Below are positions 53,471 through 63,500 of a stretch of DNA of 64,000 nucleotides, one piece after another (within the stretch, counting starts at the first letter, position 1; each line of letters begins with the position of its first letter). The notes beneath the pieces were generated by a model. It saw nothing but the letters and a program-made list of their open reading frames with translations. It was not told the DNA's origin and did not search any database. The stretch comes from Phycisphaerales bacterium AB-hyl4 (GTDB lineage Bacteria > Planctomycetota > Phycisphaerae > Phycisphaerales > Phycisphaeraceae): contig JBGUBD010000014.1 in the NCBI GenBank assembly GCA_041821185.1, positions 26,339 to 90,338 on the forward strand, given 5' to 3'. Made by a program: the position numbers and the translations under genes.

Positions 53471-54826
53471 ATGCGCTATAAGGATGATGAGTTAGTTGCG
53501 GGCTACACGGCAGAAGAGATAGAGAAACTGTTCTTCCTACGGGCAGGTCTGGACGACCTGTCGCCTGACGAGAAAAATCAACTGCTCGCAAAGCTCAATC
53601 ACATTGGCTTAGCTCAGATACGCTTGGATACTGTCCATTTATTGCTTTGTGTCATGCACGAAGCTCGGGAGAAAGATCAGGATCGTTTTCTCAACGAGGT
53701 GTTCTTTCCGTGGTGCGGTCTCCGTCAGCAGACGAGAAGTCACTTCGAGCACATTGCTGCAGAACTCGTACGCATCGGAAGTTTCACGCCTGGATCGACA
53801 AATGAGAGTGTCCATTGCGCAAACTTATATCGTCACATTGTGTCGGACCTGTTCGACCCCTACCTATCGCTTGTAGTTGCTTGCTTCCAGTTCAATGAAG
53901 GAAGCTTCACAAGCATGGAGGTTTCGGATTTAGGGCAGGCTGAACGCAGTAAGTATGAGTACCTCGCTGCAAGGGTTGACGGGTTCTTCGGCAGCGATCC
54001 GTCTTTTCTCGCCGGATACGACCCGCGGGTCCGAAATGCAATGTCTCATACGGGCGCTGCCGGCGTGACCTATCTGCCAGACCGAATCGTTTTCAAGAAC
54101 ATCAAGCGAGGGAATTCGCCTAGAGTCGAAGTAGTAGAGTGGACGCCCGATGAGTTGCAGCATCGTATACTTCAGTTGCTCGAGTGTCTGCAGTCAATAG
54201 AGGCAGCCGTCGAGATCTTCGGGCTCGACATCGGCGAGGCAATTTTCAAGGACTTTACAACCTATTCCCAGTTTGTTCTGAATGCCCTATCGCCGGAACA
54301 GCGAACGCAACTTCGTGGGCATATGGACGAAGTCCTCCAAGCAGTGCGGCAGAAAGCCGAACTCACGGTGGAGCAGCGTGCATCCATTCTAATGAACACC
54401 CTGTCGCACAATCTGCAGATTCGCCAGATGGGCCTGCGGAACGTGCGGTTACGCAATAACCCGGAAGCAGTGCATTTAGACGTGCCCCTCGACGCCATTG
54501 ACACCAGTAAGGATGGTGAGCTTGTTACGCGCGCCTGTGAACTGGCGCGGTATGCGATCGTCGCTCGGGCAGTCTTCAGAAACCTCTTTGACACCTTTGT
54601 TGTTGTTGAGACGAACGACGAAGATGTGCCTTGCCAGCTTATCGGTGAATTCCCGGGAGTTCTTTTGGACGAGTACGCGGATGAAAAGGCAGGGCTTGTT
54701 GATCTTCTCAACGACGGAAAATGGTGGTTGGACCGTGAACCACTCGGGATTGAAGTCGACTTTGACGCGGTCAAGCAGGTTGAACATTCCCAAGCGGCTC
54801 GGCCGTTTCCGAGAAAGCCGCGTTGA
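53471..54826 (+). CDS. Protein with HEPN-type R-x4-H motif, possible defence RNase
   Basis: 451 residues with a good ribosome site (GGGAGAAAAT). All-helical N-terminal half; DPRVRNAMSHTGAAG gives R188-N-A-M-S-H193, the R-x4-6-H signature of HEPN ribonucleases, followed by VTYLPDRIVFKNIKRG as in HEPN proteins related to abortive infection. The C-terminal half has no known domain (RASILMNTLSHNLQIRQMGL, CQLIGEFPGVLLDEYADEKA). No membrane segments. A role as toxin or anti-phage effector is inferred from the motif and from the mobile setting. Lower GC than the core genes. Confidence 0.6.
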   Translation: MRYKDDELVAGYTAEEIEKLFFLRAGLDDLSPDEKNQLLAKLNHIGLAQIRLDTVHLLLCVMHEAREKDQDRFLNEVFFPWCGLRQQTRSHFEHIAAELVRIGSFTPGSTNESVHCANLYRHIVSDLFDPYLSLVVACFQFNEGSFTSMEVSDLGQAERSKYEYLAARVDGFFGSDPSFLAGYDPRVRNAMSHTGAAGVTYLPDRIVFKNIKRGNSPRVEVVEWTPDELQHRILQLLECLQSIEAAVEIFGLDIGEAIFKDFTTYSQFVLNALSPEQRTQLRGHMDEVLQAVRQKAELTVEQRASILMNTLSHNLQIRQMGLRNVRLRNNPEAVHLDVPLDAIDTSKDGELVTRACELARYAIVARAVFRNLFDTFVVVETNDEDVPCQLIGEFPGVLLDEYADEKAGLVDLLNDGKWWLDREPLGIEVDFDAVKQVEHSQAARPFPRKPR

Positions 54827-55033
54827 CAGGAATTTTCAGAGGGTACCCTATATGCTCTGGCGAAACGCACGGGCGACGGACCCGACTTTGCCGAGGTGGC
54901 CGACTGGGCGATTCGGGCGGCGATCATCCAGTACCTGGCGGGGGTGGCGGCGCTGGAGCGGGGGCGCTGCACAGTGGTGGTACAGCGCCCCGGCCCTGAT
55001 ATTCACTCTCCTGGTTTCAACTTTGGCCCGCGA

Positions 55034-55480
55034 TTAAAACGGGTTGGCCTCTCGTCGCCATGTCACGCTCATGGCGTTCAGGCCGTTGGCGAGGTCTTCG
55101 TAGAAGCAAGCCTTGGCGGTCATGTGCATCGCGAGCGGGTAGCCCTGCTCGTTGTCCGTTTGCTGGGCGTACTCCACGGCCTTGGCGAAACATTCCGGCT
55201 CATCTTCACCACGTCCAACCATCAACAGGGCGCACAGCTCGTGCTGGGCTTCGCGTGACAAGCCCCGGACGCATCGTTCGATGATTTGCCGCCAGCGGTC
55301 GTCGCGAAGCCCTGACGGCCCCTCGCCCATGCCGATGAATCCTCGGTCGTGGTTGTTTCCGGTGTAGTGGTGTGGGATCGTTTGCTTCGCGAGAAACATA
55401 AGGTCGGTGAGGTCGTCGGCGGTCAGGTGCTGCATGGTCGTCATGGTTCGATTCTCCAAGGTGGGGGTGTAGGTCATCAC
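55034..55480 (-). CDS. DUF3775-like small protein
   Basis: 148 residues. REAQHELCALLMVGRGEDEP, FAKAVEYAQQ and YEDLANGLNAM resemble DUF3775, a helical family of unknown function. Its ATG at 55480 overlaps the upstream gene's stop as ATGA, so translation is coupled; ATGs at 55444 and 55435 are alternatives. The 200 bp beyond its 3' end contain an unassigned open segment (FAEVADWAIRAAIIQYLAGV). Confidence 0.65.
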   Translation of the reverse strand: MMTYTPTLENRTMTTMQHLTADDLTDLMFLAKQTIPHHYTGNNHDRGFIGMGEGPSGLRDDRWRQIIERCVRGLSREAQHELCALLMVGRGEDEPECFAKAVEYAQQTDNEQGYPLAMHMTAKACFYEDLANGLNAMSVTWRREANPF

Positions 55481-56796
55481 TTCTTTTCCTGCGCCTTCAG
55501 CATGGCCTCGTATTCAGCTTCCAAGCGATCCTGCGACCAGTCCACCATCTCGCTGACGATGGGGGCCACCGCGCCATGGCTAATGGTGTTCTCGTTGAGG
55601 TAGAGCGATTGGCCCAGCCGGCCCAATTTCCACCGGATCAGGTCGAAGTGCGTGGTCAGCCGGTCAAGATAGGCCCAGACCTGCTGGGGCGTTCCGCGTT
55701 CCTGCAAAGCCTTCACCTGGTCGAACAGTCGCTTCCGGTCCTTGCCTTTCACCCACAGCGGCATGCTCAAATTGCACTGCGGGTTTTCGTTGCGGCGATG
55801 CTGGCAGACGCGCCACCAGTAGAACGACACGAACTGCTGAAGGGTCCAGCGGTCGAGGTTGAGGTTGTAGCGGTCCTTGCCGTCTTCGTCCGTCCACCGG
55901 TCAACGTGCTGATACCAGTTGCCCGTCGCGGGCTTGAGGCCTTCGGCGCTCATGCCATTGCGGAAGTAACCAATACCCCACCACAGATAGAACTTCACGT
56001 TGTCCACGCTGGACAGGATCAGCGCCCGTTCCTCGGCCGTGGGATCTCCGCCGGTGCTCGCCTTCGGCGGAGTGTGGGTGGCTGTGCTGGTCGCAGCCTT
56101 CGGCTGTGGAGAATCACCTGCGCGGGTCGCAGCCTTCGGCTGCCCGTTGGGGGCTACGCTGGTGGCATGGTGTGAGAACTGATCACCCTGCGGGTTGCCG
56201 CTGGCAGGGGTGCCGGGCTGCGAAGCCGGCCCGGCCTGCTCCCCTCTTTCATTAGTGTTTTCAGTGGTGTAATTCTGAATGTAAAAAGCTGGTGTATTAC
56301 TGTGGGCGGTTGAATGGGCGGGTGAATGGGCGGATGGCTGGGCGAGTGGCTGGGCGGATGAATGGGCGTTCCAGTCGCCGGGCGTATCGTAAGCGTCGGA
56401 ATCAAGCCAAGTTACAAGCGTAAGTGCCTGGGTGTGTGTGGCCGTTCTACCGTAAACCGTGTGGGCGTCGACGATGCCGGCGGCCTTCAAGTTCCGCAAT
56501 ACCCGCCGGGCGGTATCTCGCGGCTCTTTGCACCCTGCGGCCTTGCCCAGCGCCTCCATGCTGATGGCCCATTGGCCCCGTTGGACAGTGATTCCCAGCT
56601 CGGAAAACGTCGCTGGCTGGCTGGCAATCTTCTGGTACAGCTCCAGCACGACGGCCCGGTGCTCGGCCTTGGTCTTTCGCCAGAAGTGGGTCTGCGTGAA
56701 CCACCGGGGCCACGCGCGGAAGCCGGTAGCTTGGTGATGCTGTTGGGCAAAGGTGGGCGGGGCCGTGTCCGTGGTGTGGGGGGCGGTTGCGATCAT
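55477..56796 (-). CDS. Replication-initiator-like protein of an integrated element
   Basis: 439 residues. The N-terminal region contains a winged helix (MEALGKAAGCKEPRDTARRV, LRNLKAAGIVDAHTVYG) as in plasmid and phage replication or helix-loader proteins. Residues about 140-255 are low complexity, with repeated S-A-H-S-P-A-H-S type units and PKAAT repeats. The C-terminal domain is rich in Trp and charged residues (FYLWWGIGYFRNGM, FVSFYWWRVCQHRRNENP, VWAYLDRLTTHFDLIRWKLG). No integrase is nearby. Assignment rests on general character, not on a recognised family. Confidence 0.55.
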   Translation of the reverse strand: MIATAPHTTDTAPPTFAQQHHQATGFRAWPRWFTQTHFWRKTKAEHRAVVLELYQKIASQPATFSELGITVQRGQWAISMEALGKAAGCKEPRDTARRVLRNLKAAGIVDAHTVYGRTATHTQALTLVTWLDSDAYDTPGDWNAHSSAQPLAQPSAHSPAHSTAHSNTPAFYIQNYTTENTNERGEQAGPASQPGTPASGNPQGDQFSHHATSVAPNGQPKAATRAGDSPQPKAATSTATHTPPKASTGGDPTAEERALILSSVDNVKFYLWWGIGYFRNGMSAEGLKPATGNWYQHVDRWTDEDGKDRYNLNLDRWTLQQFVSFYWWRVCQHRRNENPQCNLSMPLWVKGKDRKRLFDQVKALQERGTPQQVWAYLDRLTTHFDLIRWKLGRLGQSLYLNENTISHGAVAPIVSEMVDWSQDRLEAEYEAMLKAQEKK

Positions 56797-56830
56797 CTCC
56801 TGGCCTCCAGTCGCTGGGGTGCATAAAAAT

Positions 56831-56854
56831 GCCGCCGGGAACCACCCCGGCGGC
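56831..56854 (-). terminator. GC-rich hairpin followed by T-run
   Basis: Nine-base perfect stem (GCCGCCGGG / CCCGGCGGC) with a 6-base loop, followed on the minus strand by ATTTTTATG. Looks like an intrinsic terminator for leftward transcription. It lies 35 bp upstream of the replication-like gene, so it either insulates or attenuates that gene. Confidence 0.6.
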
Positions 56855-57493
56855 GAGTTTCGCCCAGCGACGAGCGAGGAGAGAATCAGGTTGTACGGTT
56901 ACGGAAGCTGCTGTCGTCGCTGGGTTGCGGCTGGTCAGGCCGACCCCGGCTGGCCGGGGGATAATGTCAGATCGGGTTTTTTCGATCGGGGTTGAGCGCT
57001 GTCTGATAAAAATCTGCTCTTTTTGCTGGGGGCTCATTTACGGCTGTTTTTGAGTGTCGCGTAGTGATGTGGATCGCCCCCTTCACGGGGGCGTGGTTTG
57101 AAACCTGGTCCAGTCGCTGCACCAGCTCCTCGACCGGTCGCCACGGCGGCGGCCGGCATGGCGGGCCGGGAAGCGCCACGCAACGGCGAATTACAGAAAA
57201 GAAGTTGCTTTATCTTTAAAATCAGCCAGAGCATGGTAAGTGTACAACTGTGAAAATTGAGTGAAAATATCTCAATATTGAGCAGGGTGGGCGACCCATG
57301 AATGGCTCGGCACGCTGACGCCCGCGATCCGAAGAAGGCCCTCGGTGCCGCTTGTTTTCGGGGTCTGGGCTGTATCCTTTTGTTAAAATGTGCCTGTCAC
57401 CAGGATAATTGAAGCCTATCCACCAATCCCGCGCGTTTCGCTTCTTCGGCGTGCCGGGCTCGAATCCCAATCCATGAATTACTCGAAGGCTTA
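56855..57493. other. Gene-free stretch upstream of cassette C
   Basis: About 640 bp. A minus-strand frame from 57037 is open but has no recognisable protein. It includes the solitary CRISPR-like repeat at 57072-57104 and an AT-rich stretch at 57190-57280. At 57440-57475 a short sequence resembles a tRNA T-arm but has no partner arms. Confidence 0.4.
57072..57104. repeat. Solitary type I-C-like CRISPR repeat
   Basis: 33 bases starting GATCGCCCCCTTCACGGGGG and ending GCGTGGTTTGAAAC. This has the two hallmarks of type I-C repeats: a CGCCCCC...GGGGGCG stem and a (G)TTTGAAAC/ATTGAAAC end. Only one copy is present within reach on either side and no cas gene is in the window, so it is not an array. 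Confidence 0.5.
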
Positions 57494-57522
57494 TTGACAG
57501 GATGCAAGTTGTGAGATAGATT
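57494..57522 (+). promoter_or_regulatory. Sigma70-type promoter of LacI regulator C
   Basis: TTGACA (57494-57499), 17-bp spacer, TAGATT (57517-57522). Initiation about seven bases on would fall at 57529-57530, directly at the ATG (57531), implying a leaderless mRNA; no ribosome site is visible. TGTGAG and CTCATA flank the -10 and could be operator half-sites. Confidence 0.6.
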
Positions 57523-57530
57523 AACTCATA

Positions 57531-58628
57531 ATGGGCACTACTCTCCAAGACATTGCCAAGCAGGCCAATACCAGTCTGATGACGGCTTCCCGCTCGCTGC
57601 GCGGCACGGGGCGCGTTAACCCCGAGACACGTCGCCGTATCCGTGCCATTGCTGACCGCTTGGGCTACACGCGTCATAAAGGGCTGGTGATGCAGTCGGT
57701 TGCGCCGTCTTCGGATGAGGCTCGGCAGCGTCTTCTGGTGCCTGTTTTCGGCAAGGCCGCCGATCTGGCCAAGTCGCGGACCGGGCAGGCATTGATCGAC
57801 GGCCTGAAGGACCGGCTGGAGGAGCTGGGGGGCACCCTGGAGGTGGTCGAGGTGAAAGATATTGCAGACCTGTTGAAGGCCTGCAAAAAGCGCCGCCCGC
57901 ACGGCGTGGTGTTGCGTCGGCCGTTCCCGCGGGCGTGGGTGGAGAAACTGCGCGAGACCGCTCCTGTCGTCTATGCGATCTCCCACGACTATCAGGAGGG
58001 CGTCGACGCCGTCTACGCCAACGAGCATCGCTCAGGCGCCATGATCATGGATCGGCTGACCTCGCTTGGGCATCGCGAGATTGCATGGTTCGGCGTGGTC
58101 GACCACCACGCTCCTTTTCAAAACGTATTTTTTGCGTCTGACTCGTCGACCGTCGTGGACCGTCAAGCGTGGTCGATTCACAACATTCGCCACGCCGTCT
58201 GGGCCGGGCTCGCGGTGTGTCAGCCAGATCAGAAGAAGATGCCGATGGTGCTTCTGGAGCGCGACTGGCGTTTTCAGAGTCTTGAAGACGTGGTCGCTCG
58301 GGGGCTGAGTGAAATTCTTACGTTGCGTCCACAGCCCACTGCCATCGTGGTGGCGTCGGATGCGATGGCGCACGCGATGCTCGGCGCCTTGCGGGCGCGT
58401 GGGCTGCGCGTGCCCGAGGACATGAGTCTGGTCGGCTACGGCATGGCGGGCGATGAGCAGACAGACCTGCCGTTAACGCGTATCGATCTGCCCATGAAGA
58501 CGATCGGCCGCGCCATTCCCGAACTCATTCGGCGTCGGCTGGCTGACCCTGATGCGCTCGCGATGAGTGTTCAGCTCGATACGACCCTGTTCGAAGGTGC
58601 GACGATCGCACCCGTCCGTCGTTCGTAA
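57531..58628 (+). CDS. LacI-family transcriptional regulator C
   Basis: 365 residues. HTH TTLQDIAKQANTSLMTASRS with LRGTGRVNPETRRRIRAIAD; sensor domain ALIDGLKDRLEELGGTLEVV, ANEHRSGAMIMDRLTSLGHR, PTAIVVASDAMAHAMLGALR, MSLVGYGMAGDEQTDLPLTR. Heads cassette C and presumably represses it until a sugar ligand binds. Confidence 0.92.
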   Translation: MGTTLQDIAKQANTSLMTASRSLRGTGRVNPETRRRIRAIADRLGYTRHKGLVMQSVAPSSDEARQRLLVPVFGKAADLAKSRTGQALIDGLKDRLEELGGTLEVVEVKDIADLLKACKKRRPHGVVLRRPFPRAWVEKLRETAPVVYAISHDYQEGVDAVYANEHRSGAMIMDRLTSLGHREIAWFGVVDHHAPFQNVFFASDSSTVVDRQAWSIHNIRHAVWAGLAVCQPDQKKMPMVLLERDWRFQSLEDVVARGLSEILTLRPQPTAIVVASDAMAHAMLGALRARGLRVPEDMSLVGYGMAGDEQTDLPLTRIDLPMKTIGRAIPELIRRRLADPDALAMSVQLDTTLFEGATIAPVRRS

Positions 58629-58690
58629 CGCGGACTGGTTTTCCGTGATCGATTCCTGTTCGATTCCATTCAAGCAGTAGGAGGAAACAT

Positions 58691-59611
58691 ATGTTGTCAT
58701 TTCGCCGACCGTTTTCAATCGTCGCCGTTGCCGCATTGGCTGGCCCGGGCCTGATGCACGCCGATGCGAGCGTGCAGCCTTATGTCGCCGACGCGAATAC
58801 GATCGGCCTATGGCATCTGGATGAAACCAACGATCCGCCGACCACCTTCGCTGATGCCAGCGGCAACAACTATACGTTGACATACGAGGCGGCCGGGAGC
58901 GCCACGGTCAGCGCAGAGTCTGTCGCCGGGCTGTTCGGCCAGGGCGTTACCGGCTTCCGCCAAGGCGGCTCGACTGACAACCTTCGCCTGTCGGCGACGG
59001 GTGTCGCTGGTACCAATCCCGCGACACAGACCTTCGAAGCCTGGATGATGTGGGAGAATGAGGCCGACCTGCCGCAGAACACCACAGGCGGGGGCGCTTT
59101 TAACGCTTGGCAGACGCTGATGCACCGCAGCCAGCACCAGCAGATCCTTCGGCTTGAGCCCAACGGTACCGGTGGTGCGCAGATTCACTACCGAGTTCGA
59201 ACGCAGGCTCCGTCGGGCGGGACCGCCCGAACAGAGGACACGTATTTCGACATGGGCGAGATTCTGGCCAATACCTGGTATCACCTGGCCGTGTCCATGG
59301 AGGAAGTTGGCGACGACCTGATCGTCCGCATGTACTGGAACGACGTCAACACCGGCACCGCCACGCCGAACCCCGTCGTCACCAACGTGCTGGAGGACTT
59401 CACCTATGACTCACGCTGGTGGAACAATATGTGGATCGGGGGCAACACACTCAGCGGTGTCGACGGATTCGCAGGCATCATTGACGAAGTGCGTCTGAGC
59501 AACATCGCACGCACCGAGTTCAACACGTTGGTTCCCGAGCCGGCCGGGGCCGCACTCTGGCTGGGTGCCGCGGCGGCGCTGATGTGGCGACGTCGCCGAG
59601 TCGCAGCATAA
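58691..59611 (+). CDS. LamG-like PEP-CTERM surface protein (cassette C)
   Basis: 306 residues; AGGAGGAAACAT before the ATG. Signal peptide ([19 protein letters not shown]), then a concanavalin/LamG-type domain ([64 protein letters not shown]). The C-terminus is [20 protein letters not shown] plus a basic tail, the exosortase sorting signal. LamG domains bind carbohydrates, so this may hold substrate at the cell surface. Confidence 0.9.
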   Translation: MLSFRRPFSIVAVAALAGPGLMHADASVQPYVADANTIGLWHLDETNDPPTTFADASGNNYTLTYEAAGSATVSAESVAGLFGQGVTGFRQGGSTDNLRLSATGVAGTNPATQTFEAWMMWENEADLPQNTTGGGAFNAWQTLMHRSQHQQILRLEPNGTGGAQIHYRVRTQAPSGGTARTEDTYFDMGEILANTWYHLAVSMEEVGDDLIVRMYWNDVNTGTATPNPVVTNVLEDFTYDSRWWNNMWIGGNTLSGVDGFAGIIDEVRLSNIARTEFNTLVPEPAGAALWLGAAAALMWRRRRVAA

Positions 59612-59796
59612 GCAGTATTTTTCGGATTCGCGCGTCGTGCCGTCATGCGGGGCGACGTGCATTGCAACGGGGTTCAAAGCGGATGGTGATCGCAGATGCC
59701 GATGATGTGAATCGGCCTGCCCGCAAGTGTTCTGTCGAGGCGGAGACCATCCGTTTGCCACCGACTCGACCGCTGATTCCAGCAAGGAGTACGCTG

Positions 59797-60477
59797 ATGA
59801 AACCTCGCGCTTTCACCCTGATTGAGCTTCTGGTCGTGATCTCAATCATTGCGGTGCTGATCGCTTTGCTGCTGCCTGCACTGCAATCGGCACGCCAGAG
59901 CGCGCAAGCGATCTCGTGCCTGTCGAACTTCCGCCAGATCGGCGTTGCGCTGCTTCAGTATGCGGACGACTCGCCTGGTGGTGAACGGTTGCCTCAATCC
60001 GCAGGGGTGACCCTGGAGGGGCATTCGGTATGGGGTATTCTCGCCGTTCGGCCTTATTATTTCGGGGGCGTAAATGGCAGATACTGGTGGCGCGACGGCT
60101 CGCCAATTACCCCTTTGGACATTGAGAAATGTCCTTCGGGAGGCCATGTCCGTCCATATTCCATGGATCATCTCGGTCACACCTATATTACGATGTATCA
60201 AAATGCGGCGCCCGACCATCCCAACTACATACGTACTTTCCGTACCAGCTATGATCGCCCGTCGGAAACGCCACTCATTTTCGACTCGGACTTCTACAAC
60301 GCCACAGGCACTACGTATGGTTCGCCACATTGGTGGTTAAACAGCCTCATCGGCGACCGCCATCAAGGGTCCATCAATCAGTGGTATCTCGATGGCCACG
60401 CCAGCCGTGTGCAGATGGATGAAAAGTACGTCGACAGCTCTTGGCTGCACCGCCTCTTTACGCAATTTCGATACTGA
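59797..60477 (+). CDS. Pseudopilin with H-X9-DG motif (cassette C)
   Basis: 226 residues from the ATG at 59797, with AAGGAG seven bases upstream. [20 protein letters not shown] prepilin signal (Ala before Phe), then [20 protein letters not shown], and [12 protein letters not shown] near the end fits H-X9-DG. Here it follows rather than precedes the PEP-CTERM gene. Confidence 0.9.
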   Translation: MKPRAFTLIELLVVISIIAVLIALLLPALQSARQSAQAISCLSNFRQIGVALLQYADDSPGGERLPQSAGVTLEGHSVWGILAVRPYYFGGVNGRYWWRDGSPITPLDIEKCPSGGHVRPYSMDHLGHTYITMYQNAAPDHPNYIRTFRTSYDRPSETPLIFDSDFYNATGTTYGSPHWWLNSLIGDRHQGSINQWYLDGHASRVQMDEKYVDSSWLHRLFTQFRY

Positions 60478-60585
60478 GATCGTGCTGTGATTCATCAACG
60501 AACAGTCATAGACTGCCTCCCACCACACGCCCGGCTGACGTTGCTTTAACCAGTGGCCTGGCGGCAATAGCTTGCGAGTTTATCC

Positions 60586-63500
60586 ATGAACCAGCGAACC
60601 AACGGGCGTGCTCTGACGATCCTGTCAGGCATGGTCGCGTGCCTGTTCACCGCCACGGCGTTCGACACGGCGGGCGCTTCCGAAGGGCCGACGCTCGCGT
60701 CGATCGAGCCACTGGCTCGCGAGGTTCAGGAAAGTGTTTCGTTTGAATCGCTGCCTGCCACGGGCAAGTTCGCTCACCGGGCGTTTCGCAACTCGGATTT
60801 TGTCAGAAGAGCCGGCAAGACCGTTCTCAACTGGCAGCCGGCGGAGCAGGGGCAGGTCTGGCTGCATGTCCCTGCGGTGCCCGAGGACTGGTCCGGCTAT
60901 GACGAACTGGTGCTGCATCTCGAATCGGCCAGGGCCACCGGTGCAAAGATCAACCTTCAACTGCGCAGCACCGGCGACCGGGACGAAGGCTACTACCTGA
61001 CGCAGTTCGAGGTGGACTGGCGAGGCCCGCGAACGCTTCGCCTTTCGTTGGACGACGATTTCACCGGCCACCGCGCGCCGGCGGGCATGGCTCGCATCGA
61101 AAGCATGATGTTCGGCGCAAGCGGCTGGCGGGCTGAACCGATTGCAGGCACGCAACTGAGGGTATTGGACATGCAACTGGTCAAGATTGCCCACCCGGTC
61201 GAGTCATTGCTTGCCAGGGAAGGGCGACAGATCTGGGACGCGCCGAACTTCAACCGACGCAACTACAGTGGGGCTGTGTTTCATGTCAATCATCGCGAAG
61301 GCGACGCGACCGTCGTCGACTTGAGTTATCAGGCTGACTCACCGCTGGCGGACGAACAGCCGGCCAACCTCGAACTGCGCGTGTTCAACCCGGAAGATCG
61401 CTGCGTGCTCACGGCCGACCTTTCGCGAGAAGGCCCGCAGTGGTACAGCACGCAGATTGACCTGTCCGACCAGCCGGCCGGTCGATATCGCATTTCGATC
61501 ACCGGCTATCACCGGGGCCTTGCGCTCGCAGCCGAGCCCGCCCAGCCAATCGGCGTGACCGGAGCCTACACGCTGGGACTGCCCGGCCATGTGTCGGACC
61601 AGTACATCTACCTGCCGCGTGATGCGAGCTTCTGGGAGCTTTGGGTTGCCGCCCGCGCGCCGGGGCAGGCGATTGAAGTGTATGACGTGGATGATCGGTT
61701 GGTGAAGACAGTGGAGGTACCCGTTGAGCCGACGGGTTGGAAGCGTGTGCGGTTCGATGACGTTGAAGGCGACAGCGTCTGGCGTCTGCATGCGACAGGC
61801 GGCCGCGAGTTCCGCGTGGCGGTGCTGGGCGTGCCGAGCGTGATGTGGCCCGACCGTGCGTCGGCCGAGGCGTACGGCCGAAGCGTGCGCCATATCGCTG
61901 GGCGTCGTGTGACCCACGGCTGGCAGGTGCCGATGGCGACCTGGCTGGCGGAGGTCAGCGAAGCCGATCTGGCGCTGAACGTGGATGAACCGAGCCGACC
62001 TGACTTTTCGCAGATGTCGGATGATCAGATGCTCAAGCTCGTGCCGATGGTCGGCGCCTACGGTCCGTTGAGCCAGGGGCCGGACCTGATGGAGCATCAG
62101 CTGCTCGACATCGATGCGCCGCAGTTGGGCGTGTTTGCCTACGACCTGGCGGACATACCCGACGAGCCGATCAACCCCGACTGGGCTTCGCCGTTTCGTG
62201 ATACACGTTACCTGAACACTTTGGCATGGCTGTATGCGTATGAAGCGGACGGGATCAACCCCTACTACCGCAATCCGGGTCTACTCAATCGCATTATGGC
62301 CGGCGTATTCCAGCTGTGGCTGGCAGTGGGCGAACGCCAGGCGGTGTTTTCCGAGCGTGCCGACCGCCCGGTGCTCGATACGCATATGTTTTTCTTTCTG
62401 GAGCCGATTGCCAGTATTTACAAACTCATTGGCGACGACATGCCTGAGCCGTTGCAGCAGGCCTACCGCGACGGGCTGGTTGAGCTGTTCGGTCGATACG
62501 CCTACCACACCGCGTTCATGAGTAACCAGTGGGGCCACCTCCTGCTTGGCCTTTACGACGCTGCCGAGGCCACAGGCGACCCGCTTCTCGCCGCGGCGTA
62601 CGAACGCAACCTTACCATGCTGATCAACCACACCGCCGGTAGCACGAACCTCGGCCAATCGCCGGCTGGCTATTACTATGAATTCGGCGGCCTTGATGGC
62701 ATTTACAACATCATGAACGAGCACGCGTGGAGCCTGCTCTACCGCAACAGCGGCGACGAACGCCTGCGCGACAGCGTGGCTCGCAGCTTCGAGCTTCGCC
62801 GACATCTCACCGTCACCGGTGCCGACGGCGACCTCGTCTCGGCGCGCAACTGGAACCATCGCACGAACAGCGGACTCGCGGGCGGCTACCCCGCCGCGCG
62901 ATTGCTGGCCGACTGGCCCGTCGCTTCACGATTCGTACACCGTGACCCGCAACAAGGTGAAGGTCACACCAATATTTCGTGGACCGTCTGGCACCCCGAC
63001 GCCGCGCGTGCGACACTGGAACACTGGTGGATGCGCTCGGTCGGCTTTGATCGGCTTGGCGATCGACAGGGGCTCGCCGGTCCATTGGGCGCTAACCTCA
63101 GCTACCACGCACCGCCGATTGCCCAGCCGGGCCAACTTGCCTGTGAAGAGCCGGGCCCGTTCGTCCGCCACTTTGCGGATGAGTTCACGGCTGGACGATT
63201 CGGGCCGTGGTACGCCGTGCTGTATCGGGGCGGGGCTCATTCGGATCGTGCCTTTGGCGGCAGCGGGCTGGCAACGCTCTGGCATGAACGGTTCGGCCCG
63301 ATCATGCTCGGGCACACACCGATCAACGGTGACCATACCCCCTCCACGGACGAGCCCGACGGTGTCATTCTGACGCTCACTGACGCATGGACAACACCGA
63401 CCGACGAGCGTCGCTCAACCTACAAAGCCCACGGCAAACTCACCGGCGATGTTGATCGTGCCGAGCTGGCGAGCACGCTCACAACCGGCGGCGACGATGT

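Noticed and set aside
56447-57037. Minus-strand frame overlapping the start of the replication-like gene
   Set aside because: The second half is out of frame over a well-supported gene, and a terminator-like hairpin interrupts the region.
57060-57200. CRISPR array
   Set aside because: Only one repeat unit; no second copy or spacer pattern on either side and no cas genes.
57440-57478. Sequence resembling a tRNA T-arm (GGGCTCGAATCCC)
   Set aside because: No matching acceptor, D or anticodon arms within 90 bases on the correct side; at best a fragment.
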